In this document: positions 1-8,814 of the stretch, piece by piece | Layout of the letters: each line of letters starts with the position of its first letter | How positions within the stretch are numbered: position 1 is the first letter of the stretch | From: Acetobacter aceti | GTDB lineage: Bacteria; Pseudomonadota; Alphaproteobacteria; Acetobacterales; Acetobacteraceae | Direction of reading: 5' to 3' | Assembly: GCF_002005445.1 (NCBI RefSeq) | Contig: NZ_CP014692.1 | Coordinates: forward strand, 3,332,501 to 3,396,500 | DNA: 64,000 nucleotides | Made by a program: the position numbers and the translations under genes | The notes under the pieces: generated by a model | What the model was told of the DNA's origin: nothing | The model's database searches: none | What the model saw: only the letters and a program-made list of their open reading frames with translations

Positions 1-243
1 GATGGTCGCGTGATGCCCTTCGACGGCGACACGTCGATCTTCATCCATCCCGGCTTCAAGTTCCGTGCCGTGGATATGCTGATGACCAACTTCCATCTGC
101 CGCGCTCGACACTCTTCATGCTGGTCTGCGCCTTTGCAGGCACGGAGCGGATGAAAGCAGCGTATGAACATGCAGTCCGCGACGGCTACCGCTTTTATTC
201 CTATGGTGACGCCTGCCTGCTGCGTCGGGCGGAAACTCCATGA
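1..243 (+). CDS. queA: QueA, tRNA ribosyltransferase-isomerase (3' end only)
   Basis: This is the C-terminal 80 residues of S-adenosylmethionine:tRNA ribosyltransferase-isomerase; the rest lies before the window. The enzyme makes epoxyqueuosine from preQ1 at the tRNA wobble position in the cytoplasm. The reading frame is open from base 1, beginning [18 protein letters not shown], and the family's conserved end follows: a [13 protein letters not shown] segment, then the [20 protein letters not shown] tail. The stop is TGA at 241-243. The next gene, tgt, belongs to the same queuosine pathway and is often adjacent to queA, which supports the assignment. Confidence 0.95.
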   Translation, partial: DGRVMPFDGDTSIFIHPGFKFRAVDMLMTNFHLPRSTLFMLVCAFAGTERMKAAYEHAVRDGYRFYSYGDACLLRRAETP

Positions 244-258
244 TATTGCAGACGGTTT

Positions 259-351
259 CCAAAGGCACAGCCTTTGGCGGGTCAAGGGCAGCAGCGCCCG
301 TGACAACTTATAGGGGCTTTGCCCCTCACCCCACCAAAGGCGCGCCTTTGG
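259..351. repeat. Cluster of three short hairpins between queA and tgt
   Basis: Three palindromes sit in 93 bases. CCAAAGGC (259-266) pairs with GCCTTTGG (270-277). AGGGGC (312-317) pairs with GCCCCT (321-326). CCAAAGG-CGCG-CCTTTGG covers 334-351. The first and third share the same stem sequence, so this looks like a REP-type intergenic element rather than a terminator, as there is no T-run. It separates two genes that would otherwise be co-transcribed. Confidence 0.6.
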
Positions 352-448
352 AAACCACTTCTAACAGATCGAGGTGCAGGAAGCCGCGCTTCCTGCCGGG
401 GCATGGGGCAGCGTCCCATAACTCTTCCACAGCAAAGGGCCTTCCTTC

Positions 449-1612
449 ATGAGCAGCACTTTCCGCTGGATCTGCGAGTCCACAGACGGCCAGGCCCGCG
501 CCGGCACGCTGCACACGGCGCACGGCCCGGTCCAGACGCCGACCTTCATGCCCGTCGGTACGGCTGGCACGGTGAAGGCCATGACCATGGACGCCGTACG
601 TTCGACAGGAGCCGGGATCGTGCTGGGCAACACCTATCACCTGATGCTGCGTCCCGGTGCGGAGCGGGTGAAGCGGCTCGGTGGCCTGCACAAGTTCATG
701 GACTGGTCCGGCCCGATCCTGACGGACTCTGGCGGATTTCAGGTCATGTCACTTGGGGCTCTGCGTAAACTGGATCAGGACGGCGTGACGTTCCAGTCGC
801 ATATCGACGGCTCGAAACATCGCCTCGACCCGCAGCGTTCGACCGACATCCAGCACGCTCTGGATGCGACCATCACCATGTGCTTCGACGAGTGCCCGGC
901 CCTTCCCGCCGCACCCGAAGCCATCGCGGCCTCCATGCGGATGTCGATGCGCTGGGCCGCCCGTTCCCGCGAGGCGTTCATCCAGCGTGAAGGCTACGGT
1001 CAGTTCGGTATCGTGCAGGGCGGTACCGAGCCGGAGCTGCGCGCCGAGAGTGTGAAGGCGCTGACGGATATCGGTTTCGAAGGCTACGCCATCGGCGGTC
1101 TCGCGGTGGGCGAGGGGCAGGAGCTGATGTTCTCCACGCTCGACGTGACGACGCCGCTCATGCCCAATGACAAACCGCGCTATCTGATGGGCGTCGGCAC
1201 ACCGGACGACCTGCTCGGCAGTGTGATGCGTGGCGTGGATATGTTCGACTGCGTGATGCCGACCCGCGCCGGGAGGACGGCCCGCGCCTATACCGAGCGT
1301 GGCCACATCAACCTGCGCAACGCCCGGTTCGCGCTCGACGCACGCCCACTGTCACCGCACTGCGACTGTCTGGCCTGCACGCGCCACTCCCGCGCCTATC
1401 TGCATCATCTGTTCCGTGCTGACGAAATTCTCGGACCGATGCTGCTGACGTGGCATAACCTTGCCTATTACCAGCGACTGATGCGCGGCATCCGTGCAGC
1501 CATTGTCGATGGCACGCTTGAGGCCCATGCGGCGCATCTCCGCGCTGAATGGCAGGCAGGCGACTGGAGCGAGGATGAAGTGCCGCAGCCGCTCATTCCG
1601 CCGGTTGCGTGA
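449..1612 (+). CDS. tgt: Queuine tRNA-ribosyltransferase (TGT)
   Basis: This cytoplasmic enzyme exchanges guanine-34 for preQ1 in tRNAs for Asp, Asn, His and Tyr. At 387 residues it has the normal bacterial length. [11 protein letters not shown], with the catalytic Asp near residue 93, and the GGLAVGEG substrate-pocket segment are present. The [12 protein letters not shown] block holds the nucleophilic Asp. A C-terminal zinc site of the CxCxxC...H type ([17 protein letters not shown]) is complete. The ATG at 449 follows a weak AAGGGCC ribosome site. It forms the classic queA-tgt pair, separated by about 200 bases of hairpin repeats. Nothing looks broken. Confidence 0.98.
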   Translation: MSSTFRWICESTDGQARAGTLHTAHGPVQTPTFMPVGTAGTVKAMTMDAVRSTGAGIVLGNTYHLMLRPGAERVKRLGGLHKFMDWSGPILTDSGGFQVMSLGALRKLDQDGVTFQSHIDGSKHRLDPQRSTDIQHALDATITMCFDECPALPAAPEAIAASMRMSMRWAARSREAFIQREGYGQFGIVQGGTEPELRAESVKALTDIGFEGYAIGGLAVGEGQELMFSTLDVTTPLMPNDKPRYLMGVGTPDDLLGSVMRGVDMFDCVMPTRAGRTARAYTERGHINLRNARFALDARPLSPHCDCLACTRHSRAYLHHLFRADEILGPMLLTWHNLAYYQRLMRGIRAAIVDGTLEAHAAHLRAEWQAGDWSEDEVPQPLIPPVA

Positions 1613-1650
1613 AGTAACAGCACGATCAGAAATTCGATATTGCCTTTTTC

Positions 1651-1690
1651 AGGAAAGCGATTTCCTCTGAAGCTTTTTGAAAAAAGCTTC
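1651..1690. terminator. Double hairpin between convergent tgt and PepSY gene
   Basis: AGGAAA-GCGA-TTTCCT (1651-1666) is followed at once by a strong stem, GAAGCTTTTT paired with AAAAAGCTTC (1669-1690). The surroundings are A/T-rich, with an AAAGTTTTT run after the stem. It lies between two convergent genes, so a bidirectional terminator is likely. The AAGCTTTTT/GGTGAAGC-type sequence also resembles a palindrome that recurs in acetic acid bacteria (from memory, not searched). Confidence 0.6.
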
Positions 1691-1722
1691 ACCAAAAGTT
1701 TTTGTAATTTTACGGGGTTGCT

Positions 1723-3264
1723 TCAGTGGGTCAGCCCTGAATATCCCCTTTTCTTCGCCACCATGAAGAAAAGGAGAGCCAGAGTGAGAGCTAAAGCCGC
1801 AACGATGAATGAGGTGTCATCGTCAGGGCTCCCGCCTCGCGTCAGTGCAGCTACGGCCAGGATAATGTGACTGAGAGCCGTAATACAGAAAAGAGCCCGT
1901 GCTTTGGTCTGTACAGGCAGAATAAAAGCCAGCACTGTGCAGAGCAGGAAGGTCGCGTAATAGATCAGGGCGACCGGCATGTACGTCATCGGATTTGGGA
2001 CGGCGGCGGCAAAAGTAATGATGGCGGCGATACCGGTCATGCAACCAGTCGTGCATCCGATGGTCAGAGAGGAGAGAACACGCGAGCCACGTGTCGCGGT
2101 GACAAGGCCGGTAGCGCGTTCACGTCGCTGTCGCGCCATGATCCAGAGCTGATTGCCGGTATAAAACAGAAAAGCTCCTCCAAATCCGAGCACAAGATAG
2201 GCCCAGCGAACCGGGTACCCGCCATAGCTGCCAAAATGCAGACTGAAGAAAGAGGTGATCGTCGCAAATCCGCCTGACTGGTGGCCCGGCAGATAGTCAG
2301 TCGAAAGAATATGACCGGTTACCGGGTCCATGACTGCAAACCCGGCATTGGGACCGCGCATCACAAAACGCGGGTCATGCCCGGCGACACGAAGAGTGAG
2401 CGTTCCGCCACCGGGGCCAGGTCGGGTAGTATAATTCAGCGTATCCGGTTCAAAGCCCGGCGCCTGTCGGGCAAGGGACGCGACGAGAGCGGCTGGCGTC
2501 AGGAGTGGGGCAGTCTCTCGTGCGGGTGACGCATGCTGTCGGGCATGGGCCGGATGAGCATCGTTATGAAAAAGTATGTTCTGCACGGCGTAAATCGGCT
2601 CATGAAATGCAAACAGCACGGATGTGATCGCCATGACGACATGAAAGGGCAGTGAGAAAAAACCGAAGACATTATGCAGATCTAGCCATGCCCGACGTTT
2701 GCCACCCTCAAGCCGGACAGCAAAGAGAGTGCGTTTCAGGGCGGGAAGAAAGGCGATCACACCAGACACCAGCGCAATGGCGTAGGCCAGAGCGACCACG
2801 CCCATGAAAGGCATCGCCACATCTTCCGGTAAAGGCAGCCCCACACGCTGGTGCAGGACGTCAATGAAATGTGCCGTTTCCGAAGGGGGCTGCTTTTCCG
2901 TAATCAGTCCACCCTCTGGATCGAGAGCCGCAGCGACAAGAAGGATTGGTCCATGCTCACGGCTTTTCGGATTCTGAGGCCAGACAAGACGGGCGGGCTG
3001 GGTCTTATCCGGTGTCAGCACGATGGTGTAATTCTGGCGGGCGTCCGGAAAGGCGGTAAAGGCTTTTTCCATCAGTTCGGGCGTGCGGTCGAGAGACACC
3101 GGTGCCGGCAAATGACTTTCCGGTGTCAGCCAGTTTTGCAAGGTCTGTTCAAACATGCTGACTGAGCCGGCATAGAATGCAATAAAAAGAAAAAGAGCCG
3201 CCAGTATGCCGACCCAGGTGTGAACTTCGCGATAGACAGCGACAATATCTTCACGAAGTTTCAT
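1723..3264 (-). CDS. PepSY-domain membrane protein (iron-uptake associated)
   Basis: This is a 513-residue inner-membrane protein of the PepSY-associated TM / PiuB-FsrB type. Members are thought to help reduce or release ferric iron taken up with siderophores. A YREVHTWVG motif opens the first helix, followed by a second block with an LDLHNVFGFFSLPFHV helix, an HFGSYGGYPVRWAY segment and several C-terminal helices. The conserved His residues are candidate haem or metal ligands. I chose the ATG at 3264 (MKLREDIVAVY). It overlaps the upstream stop by four bases (ATGA); the longer in-frame extension has no family resemblance. It is the last gene of the TonB-receptor operon. Confidence 0.88.
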   Translation of the reverse strand: MKLREDIVAVYREVHTWVGILAALFLFIAFYAGSVSMFEQTLQNWLTPESHLPAPVSLDRTPELMEKAFTAFPDARQNYTIVLTPDKTQPARLVWPQNPKSREHGPILLVAAALDPEGGLITEKQPPSETAHFIDVLHQRVGLPLPEDVAMPFMGVVALAYAIALVSGVIAFLPALKRTLFAVRLEGGKRRAWLDLHNVFGFFSLPFHVVMAITSVLFAFHEPIYAVQNILFHNDAHPAHARQHASPARETAPLLTPAALVASLARQAPGFEPDTLNYTTRPGPGGGTLTLRVAGHDPRFVMRGPNAGFAVMDPVTGHILSTDYLPGHQSGGFATITSFFSLHFGSYGGYPVRWAYLVLGFGGAFLFYTGNQLWIMARQRRERATGLVTATRGSRVLSSLTIGCTTGCMTGIAAIITFAAAVPNPMTYMPVALIYYATFLLCTVLAFILPVQTKARALFCITALSHIILAVAALTRGGSPDDDTSFIVAALALTLALLFFMVAKKRGYSGLTH

Positions 3265-3548
3265 CGGATCACGTTCTTCAGAATGAGAAAAAGCAGCCAG
3301 ACAAGAGCGCAACAGCCACCCAGCCCTATCCACGCCTTACGTCCGGAGGAAAACAGGAAACAGGTACAGACAGACACGATCCATACGAAGACAGCCATCC
3401 ACAGCAGGGCCTGTGCTGAAAGCGTCATGGGACTGCCTGTGGTGTGACAGAGCAGGCCAGCCACACCCATGCCTCCCAATGCCATACCGGCTCCCGGAAT
3501 AATCCCGGCGGAGAGTTTTCCTCTCCATGCGCTGTTATCGAGTATCAT
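3261..3548 (-). CDS. DUF3649-like small membrane protein
   Basis: This 95-residue protein has three predicted hydrophobic helices. The pattern AGIIPGAGMALGGMG, then LLWMAVFVWIVSVCTCFL and RKAWIGLGGCCAL, fits the DUF3649 (iron uptake) family. That family accompanies TonB receptors and PepSY proteins in Pseudomonas and related bacteria. The start at 3548 (ATG, MILDNSAWRG) overlaps the previous stop by four bases, and its own stop overlaps the PepSY start by four bases, so translation is probably coupled. Molecular function is unknown. The family call rests on length, helix pattern and neighbours. Confidence 0.7.
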   Translation of the reverse strand: MILDNSAWRGKLSAGIIPGAGMALGGMGVAGLLCHTTGSPMTLSAQALLWMAVFVWIVSVCTCFLFSSGRKAWIGLGGCCALVWLLFLILKNVIR

Positions 3549-3829
3549 CTTTGCGTACCTCGTGGTTTCACGAGAGCGATGCTGACCGGCAGCAAGCAAA
3601 GCCATAACATCAGCAGAACCACAGTCACGAACAGAGCCGTTGTCAGGCTCATGATGTGTGAAAAACAGCCTGCCATGCACAGGGTGAGGCCGATCCCCCC
3701 TCCCACACCTGCGCTTCCCGACAGGCTCCGTGTCAAAAGTCTCTGCTGGCCGGATGTACAGTAGAACATGATACTTGCGAGCAGGCCGGCCACGCTTCCG
3801 ATCGCAAGGAAAAAATCAGGCTGTATCAC
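3545..3829 (-). CDS. DUF3325-like small membrane protein
   Basis: This 94-residue protein has three predicted membrane helices: residues ~5-23, ~42-60 and ~64-88. Length, helix spacing and the short arginine-rich loop after the first helix (GQQRLLTRSL) match DUF3325, a family found in siderophore-receptor operons next to DUF3649 and PepSY proteins. The GTG start at 3829 overlaps the receptor stop by four bases (GTGA), and the stop overlaps the next ATG. No catalytic motif is visible. I infer a structural or accessory role in iron handling at the inner membrane. Confidence 0.65.
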   Translation of the reverse strand: MIQPDFFLAIGSVAGLLASIMFYCTSGQQRLLTRSLSGSAGVGGGIGLTLCMAGCFSHIMSLTTALFVTVVLLMLWLCLLPVSIALVKPRGTQR

Positions 3830-6093
3830 CAGCGATATTCCAGACGCATCGTCAGGCTTCTGCCCTGACCGTAATAGCAGGCGGATACGGCGGTGCAGGT
3901 CGCCACGAACCGCTTGTTGGCGATGTTGCGGACGTTCGTCGAGAAAGACAAACCATCATACCGAGGATGGGCCTGTCCGAAATCATAACGCAGAAACACG
4001 TCAAAGACGGTATAACCGGGAATGGACAGTGTATTGTTGGTATCGCCGTAGCTGTGTCCTGTGTAACGCACTCCGCCGCCAACGCCCGCGCCCCGGAACG
4101 TGCCGCGACGAATACGCTGATCGACAAACAGGGAGGCCATCCATTTGGGAGCCTGTGGCAGATAGTTGCCGATCTGGTAAGCCGTGTTCGACTTCGTGAC
4201 TCTGGGGTCGCTGCGGGTGCCTGTGAAAATAACCGACATATCCCACGGGAGATTGGCGCGACCTTCCAGTTCCAGGCCTCTGACACGCCCTTCACCGGTC
4301 TGCACGTAACAGGTGGCTGGGCCACACATCTCGCCGTTGGGTGCGGGGGTGTTCATGTTCTTCTGTTTGATCTGATAAGCGCCGAAAGTGACGTAAATAC
4401 TTTTCTTGTACTGATAACGTAGACCAGCCTCATACTGATCGCCTGTGGTCGGCTTGAATGGCTTGTCATCCAGTGAGGTCGCAGGGTCCAGCACCTGAGG
4501 CTGGAAAGACGTGGCATAGCTGAAATAGGGAGCCAGCCCGAAATCGAGCAGATAGACGGCGCCGGCACGCCAGGTGAATTTGTTGGAAGATGTGACATAG
4601 CGTTGACGTGTCAGGATGTTGAGTGTGTCATCTGTCGCCCAGTCCTGCCGTCCGCCGACCGTGACGCGCAGGCGTTCGAACTTCATCTGATCCTGAAAAT
4701 AGACGCCGTTCTGGTAGGATTTTGTGGCGTTGTAGACCTGCGGAGTGAGGCCGCCTGAATAGCCTCCCACTCCACGGGCTGATGGATCAAAGATATCCAG
4801 CATCGGCAGCACGAGCGCGGACTTGACCAGATCACGGGAGCTTTCCCAGCTTGTGTAGAAATAGTCAGTTCCGACAAGAAGTGTGTGCTGTACCGGCCCT
4901 GTTTTTACATGCCCTTCAATCTGCGTGTCCATCGCCACACCCTGAGAGCGGCCTCGTCCTTCCACGGCACGACGATTGACGGTTTCACCCGCGACACATC
5001 CCCGCACCGATCCGGGGCAGGCTGTAAGTGTGTCACCACTCAGAACTGTCGCACGGTACAGATTATCGAGGTAGGTGTAACGGGTGTTGTTCCGGACCGT
5101 CAGGAAGCGATTGAATCTGTGCTCCAGAAACGATCCTGCCAGCGCCTGCGTGCGATCGAATTTGTCCCAGTCGGGTTCACCGATATTGGCGTCATTGGCG
5201 ATATGCCGGCCCTTCGACAACACCAGCGTGCCTGTCTTGGGGAGGAACTGAAAGGTGGAACCACCTGCATCGCGTTGATACTGCGCGAGAAGAGTCCATG
5301 ACGAGCCGGGAGCGTATTTCCAGGTCAGACTGGGAGAGACGTAATAGCGTCCGTTCATGACGCTGTTGACCTGCGTGCCGCCGTACCGTGCGAGGGCGAC
5401 CACGCGTCCCAGAACGGTTCCCTGCTTGTTGAGTTTACCCGAAACATCACCGGCCGCCTGTCCCTGCCAGTTGGCGAGATCCGTATAACCTGCTGTCTGG
5501 GTAAAGAACTCTCCATGACTGGTTTCGGTAGGCTTCTTGGTGGTCAGGTTGACAATGCCGCCGGGTGCTGTCTGCCCATACAGGGCACCAGAGGGGCCCT
5601 TGAGGACTTCGATCTGCTGAAGGGCGAACGGATCGAAGGAGGTGCGTGTCCATTGGCCACCTGCAGGCAGGCGCAGACCATCGACAAAGTTGTTGTTGGA
5701 GGAAAATCCCCCCGCACCGAATCCTCGGACAGAAACCTCGTCAACACGGCTGTCGATACCGCTGGGTTCGGCCTGCACGCCAGCGGTATAGGCCAGGGCG
5801 TCTGCAACGGTCGGGGAAGCTCGCAGTTCGATTTCTTCGCGACTGACAATGGAGATTGTCTGAGGCGATTCAATAATTGGCGTGCGGGTTTTTGTACTGG
5901 CGGCGGCATGCGACAGACCCGTGGCGGTCACGACAATGACTTCATGGCCCGATGGCGCTTTGCTGACTTTTCCGCCCGTGGATTTTTTGTCGTCCACGGC
6001 TGCGTCAGATTGGGCTGCCCAGGCTGTCGATCCGAGAGACGCCATAATGACGACGGGCACGGCGCTGCGTGTCAGATATCGCGATTGCCGCAT
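3826..6093 (-). CDS. TonB-dependent siderophore receptor
   Basis: This 755-residue outer-membrane receptor imports ferric siderophores using TonB energy. A signal peptide ends near residue 27 (ACGSTAWA-like cleavage: STAWA-AQ). The plug domain (~60-190) begins with IIESPQTISIVSREEI and carries the VSVRGFG and LYGQTAPGGIVNLTTKKP motifs typical of the FpvA/FoxA/FhuE class. The rest is barrel, ending in the aromatic RLEYRW required for outer-membrane insertion. There is no N-terminal signalling (STN) domain, so it probably does not drive an anti-sigma cascade. It is first in a four-gene operon, all junctions overlapping by four bases. A Fur-like site lies upstream, so iron repression is likely. 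Confidence 0.95.
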   Translation of the reverse strand: MRQSRYLTRSAVPVVIMASLGSTAWAAQSDAAVDDKKSTGGKVSKAPSGHEVIVVTATGLSHAAASTKTRTPIIESPQTISIVSREEIELRASPTVADALAYTAGVQAEPSGIDSRVDEVSVRGFGAGGFSSNNNFVDGLRLPAGGQWTRTSFDPFALQQIEVLKGPSGALYGQTAPGGIVNLTTKKPTETSHGEFFTQTAGYTDLANWQGQAAGDVSGKLNKQGTVLGRVVALARYGGTQVNSVMNGRYYVSPSLTWKYAPGSSWTLLAQYQRDAGGSTFQFLPKTGTLVLSKGRHIANDANIGEPDWDKFDRTQALAGSFLEHRFNRFLTVRNNTRYTYLDNLYRATVLSGDTLTACPGSVRGCVAGETVNRRAVEGRGRSQGVAMDTQIEGHVKTGPVQHTLLVGTDYFYTSWESSRDLVKSALVLPMLDIFDPSARGVGGYSGGLTPQVYNATKSYQNGVYFQDQMKFERLRVTVGGRQDWATDDTLNILTRQRYVTSSNKFTWRAGAVYLLDFGLAPYFSYATSFQPQVLDPATSLDDKPFKPTTGDQYEAGLRYQYKKSIYVTFGAYQIKQKNMNTPAPNGEMCGPATCYVQTGEGRVRGLELEGRANLPWDMSVIFTGTRSDPRVTKSNTAYQIGNYLPQAPKWMASLFVDQRIRRGTFRGAGVGGGVRYTGHSYGDTNNTLSIPGYTVFDVFLRYDFGQAHPRYDGLSFSTNVRNIANKRFVATCTAVSACYYGQGRSLTMRLEYRW

Positions 6094-6136
6094 GAAACTC
6101 TTTCCGCATTCACATTTTAGAGAAAACGCCTTCTAA

Positions 6137-6158
6137 GCAAATGCGAATCATTGTCAAT
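6137..6158 (-). promoter_or_regulatory. Fur-box-like site upstream of TonB receptor operon
   Basis: Read on the minus strand, the site is ATTGACAATGATTCGCATTTGC. It contains the TGATTCGCATT core of a degenerate Fur 19-mer and ends about 45 bases before the receptor start. The position and the target operon (siderophore uptake) both fit Fur repression. Inferred from motif and context only. Confidence 0.6.
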
Positions 6159-6233
6159 ATTAATATGCGACAGACATCATATGACACACAGCGAACGGGG
6201 AGTAGTATTCTGCTAAATTCGCAGGGAATACTT

Positions 6234-6266
6234 TTGATATAGGGTTTCTATATCAATCTATATCAA
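6234..6266. repeat. Three TATATCAA boxes, one inverted, upstream of iron operon
   Basis: TTGATATA (6234-6241), TATATCAA (6249-6256) and TATATCAA (6259-6266) form an inverted pair plus a direct pair. They lie 140-175 bases upstream of the TonB receptor start. The rest of the 6094-6487 gap holds the Fur-like box and no gene that I can see. The boxes could be operators for a second regulator or only A/T-rich promoter DNA. Confidence 0.4.
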
Positions 6267-6487
6267 TAAGAGTCGCAGCTTTATGGTGATGAGTTTCTTT
6301 TATCTGTCTTGGATCTGCCGTGAGAAAACAGGCAGATGAGGGACTGAGAAGTTCCTGACGCTGTGACGCCTTGTGCACTCCTTTGGTCCACAAACAGGCG
6401 GGAGAATGAGGCGTTACAGCAGCTCATTTCTCTGGTCTTCTTAAGGCATGATCCGGCCTGATGTCGTTTGAGAGTCTGGGTAACCTG

Positions 6488-7030
6488 TTATGGCCTGCTC
6501 ACAGCGCTGACAGGGAAGTCGAAGACTACGACTTTTTCGAGATAAGGCCCGGCAAATATCTTGAAGGCCTCATGTGCGGCGTCGAAATAGCGCGCATCCG
6601 TGACAATGGGACGACCGACATAGAAATTCCGGTCACCTCCAGATTTGAAAGTCACCAGATAGCCTTCCTGCAGGCCAAGATCATTGTTTTCACCGCTGTT
6701 CTGTGCGCCGGCCTCAATGGACACCACGACAGGCTTGCCGTCCGGGCGACGGGACAGGCTGGCAAGGGCGAGAAACCGTTTTGTCACTTCACCGCGCAAG
6801 GCTGGCGTCACTTCGGGGCGAAAGCGGAACATTACCATGTGACGGAGTGTGCCCGGCTGGAAATCCGCCGCCGTAAAGCGGGCGGCGCCAACCTTTGCGA
6901 GAACCGACTGGGCGCTGAGAGCCGCTTCATCAAGGAGAGGTGTCGGAGCTGCTTGCGCAACGCCCGGCACTGAGCCCCAGAAAGAGGCTGCGATGAGGGA
7001 AAAGATGAGGGAACGTGAAAATATCAACAT
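6488..7030 (-). CDS. Exported Dabb-domain (stress-responsive A/B barrel) protein
   Basis: From ATG 7030 this is a 180-residue protein. Its signal peptide (residues ~1-28, MLIFSRSLIFSLIAASFWG...AQA-AP) predicts a periplasmic location. A linker leads to a Dabb domain starting at LRHMVMFRFRPEVTP, where the His is typical of the family. The domain continues through GYLVTFKSGGDRNFYVG and ends in KVVVFDFPV, the last barrel strand. Dabb proteins are small ferredoxin-like barrels that bind or convert aromatic or polyketide-like molecules. A signal peptide on one is unusual. The 310-base gap upstream (7031-7339) holds no gene I can support. Substrate unknown. Confidence 0.8.
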   Translation of the reverse strand: MLIFSRSLIFSLIAASFWGSVPGVAQAAPTPLLDEAALSAQSVLAKVGAARFTAADFQPGTLRHMVMFRFRPEVTPALRGEVTKRFLALASLSRRPDGKPVVVSIEAGAQNSGENNDLGLQEGYLVTFKSGGDRNFYVGRPIVTDARYFDAAHEAFKIFAGPYLEKVVVFDFPVSAVSRP

Positions 7031-7339
7031 GATGGGAAAGACTACAGCATCCTGGCAGCAGAAGGAATTATCTTGTCGAAACTGAAGAAGTTTTGAAGAA
7101 GACATGCGCGCCATCCTTTTCATACGTCATGATCGCGGCCAGAACGCCATAGCTGCCCCTGACACTTTGGCCCGCATGGGGAAACCGCCCGCCTCCGCAT
7201 GGGCGCGGGAAGCGCGCATGGGAGAACGGCCGCCCAGAGGCCGGGAACGGAAGAACGCCAGTGTCCCAGCATCTTGTTCCATTCCGGAATGTGATTCTGG
7301 ACGGCGACGTCGCGCCATGGTCCTGATGGTCGCCCCTCG

Positions 7340-7954
7340 TCACTCCCCGAATCTGTCTGTCACAATGATCTCTGACGACGGCAGAATCCCGCCAGTGGGG
7401 TACGGGGCCTCGGCAGGCTTGCCGATGGCCACGAACATGACGATCTCATGGTCCTCGGGCAGACGGATCAGCTTTCCGACCGCGTCGAAATCGAACCCGT
7501 CCATCGGGCAGGTGCCATAGCCCATGCTTTCTGCCAGAAGCATGATCGCCCCGGCCGCCATGCCGCAGGAACGCATGCCCTCGTCGCGCTGAACCTGCTC
7601 GCGTCCGCGATAATACTGGTCGATTGCCCCGACCATGATGTCGCGGGTGGCGGGTGCGGCGTTCGCCCAGTACCGTTCGGGAGATTTTTCCCACGCCTTG
7701 ATATCGGCGCACAGGATCAGCAGGACGGAGGCATCCGTCACCTGCGGCTGGTCCCAGGCGACCTTGCGGATCTCGCGGCGCAGGTCGGGGTCCGTGACGG
7801 CGACGAAACGCCAGTTCTGGATATTGAACGCCGTGGGCATCCTGCGGGCAAGCCCGAGGATGGTCTCCAGATCCTGCGCCGACATGGGATGTCTGGCATC
7901 GAATTGCTTCGTCGCGCGGCGTTTGAGAATGGCGCTGGCAACATCGAGTGTCAT
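7340..7954 (-). CDS. Nitroreductase-family FMN oxidoreductase
   Basis: This 204-residue cytoplasmic flavoprotein of the nitroreductase fold reduces nitroaromatics, quinones or similar acceptors with NAD(P)H. Visible features are the N-terminal ILKRRATKQFDAR phosphate-binding arginines, RMPTAFNIQNWRFVAV (FMN contact), and the C-terminal MGYGTCPMDGFD...VGKLIRLPEDHEIVMFVAIGKP block. The ATG at 7954 has an excellent ribosome site (AAGGAGACATCC). It is the last gene of an operon with the TIM-barrel, UPF0261 and ABM genes, 29 bases after the TIM-barrel stop. The natural substrate is unknown; the neighbours suggest a small reactive or xenobiotic molecule. Confidence 0.9.
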   Translation of the reverse strand: MTLDVASAILKRRATKQFDARHPMSAQDLETILGLARRMPTAFNIQNWRFVAVTDPDLRREIRKVAWDQPQVTDASVLLILCADIKAWEKSPERYWANAAPATRDIMVGAIDQYYRGREQVQRDEGMRSCGMAAGAIMLLAESMGYGTCPMDGFDFDAVGKLIRLPEDHEIVMFVAIGKPAEAPYPTGGILPSSEIIVTDRFGE

Positions 7955-7983
7955 GGATGTCTCCTTATCTTGTGGTTCCGAGA

Positions 7984-8814
7984 TCAGCGGGTCATGGCCT
8001 TGAAGGTCCGGGTCTGCTCGACCAGCGCCGTTTCGGCCGGCAGACGCTCCATGCTGGAAGCTCCGTAGAAGCCATGACAGCCCGGGCAGGCGTCCAGAAC
8101 CTGCTGCGCATCGGCGGGCATCGCAATCGGTCCGCCGTGGCACAGCAGGATGACATCGTCACGCACACTGCGCGCAGCCTCGGAAATCTCGTTGATGAGC
8201 GCGATGGAATCCTCGAGCGTGAACGCTGTCCCGGCGCCTATGCTCCCGCCTGTGGTCAGGCCCATATGTGCAACGAGAATATCGGCTCCGGCACGGGCCA
8301 TGTCCTTCGCCTGCTCGGTGTCGAAGACATAGGGCGTCGTCAGCAGGTCTTTCTTCCGCGCACGGGCGACCACATCGACCTCGAGACTGTAGCTCATGCC
8401 GGTTTCTTCGAGATTCTTGCGGAAATTGCCGTCAATCAGCCCCACGGTTGGAAAATTCTGGATGCCGGAAAACCCGACCCGGCGGATGTCGTCGAGGAAC
8501 ACGTCGAAATCCACGAAAGGATCGGTGCCGTTGACGCCTGCCAGCACGGGCGTGTTCGGGACGACCGGCAGAACCTCGCGCGCCATCTCCATGACGATCT
8601 GGTTCGCGTTGCCATAGGCCAGAACACCGGCAAGCGAACCACGCCCTGCCATGCGATAGCGTCCGGAATTGTAGATCACGATCAGGTCGATCCCACCCGC
8701 CGCCTCGCACTTGGCGGACAGACCGGTCCCGGCCCCGCCCCCTACGATCGGCTTGCGCTCGGCGATCAGGCCACGCAGGCGGGCAAGGATGGTGTCGCGT
8801 TCAATGCGGGGCAT
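7984..8814 (-). CDS. TIM-barrel Tm-1-like protein (phosphoenolpyruvate-hydrolase-like family)
   Basis: This 276-residue protein matches the TIM-barrel 'signal transduction' family (Pfam TIM_br_sig_trns). In plants the same domain is fused to a UPF0261 domain in the Tm-1 resistance protein. Motifs include [17 protein letters not shown] near the N-terminus, [42 protein letters not shown], and a late [10 protein letters not shown] with [12 protein letters not shown]. These glycine-rich loops fit a phosphate- or acid-binding barrel. The ATG at 8814 lies 14 bases inside the UPF0261 gene and has an AAGGAGA ribosome site. The pair probably works as one complex. The reaction is not established. Confidence 0.85.
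   Translation of the reverse strand: MPRIERDTILARLRGLIAERKPIVGGGAGTGLSAKCEAAGGIDLIVIYNSGRYRMAGRGSLAGVLAYGNANQIVMEMAREVLPVVPNTPVLAGVNGTDPFVDFDVFLDDIRRVGFSGIQNFPTVGLIDGNFRKNLEETGMSYSLEVDVVARARKKDLLTTPYVFDTEQAKDMARAGADILVAHMGLTTGGSIGAGTAFTLEDSIALINEISEAARSVRDDVILLCHGGPIAMPADAQQVLDACPGCHGFYGASSMERLPAETALVEQTRTFKAMTR

Noticed and set aside
749..1306. Minus-strand open frame opposite tgt
   Set aside because: A shadow of the conserved tgt gene, His/Arg-rich with no similarity.
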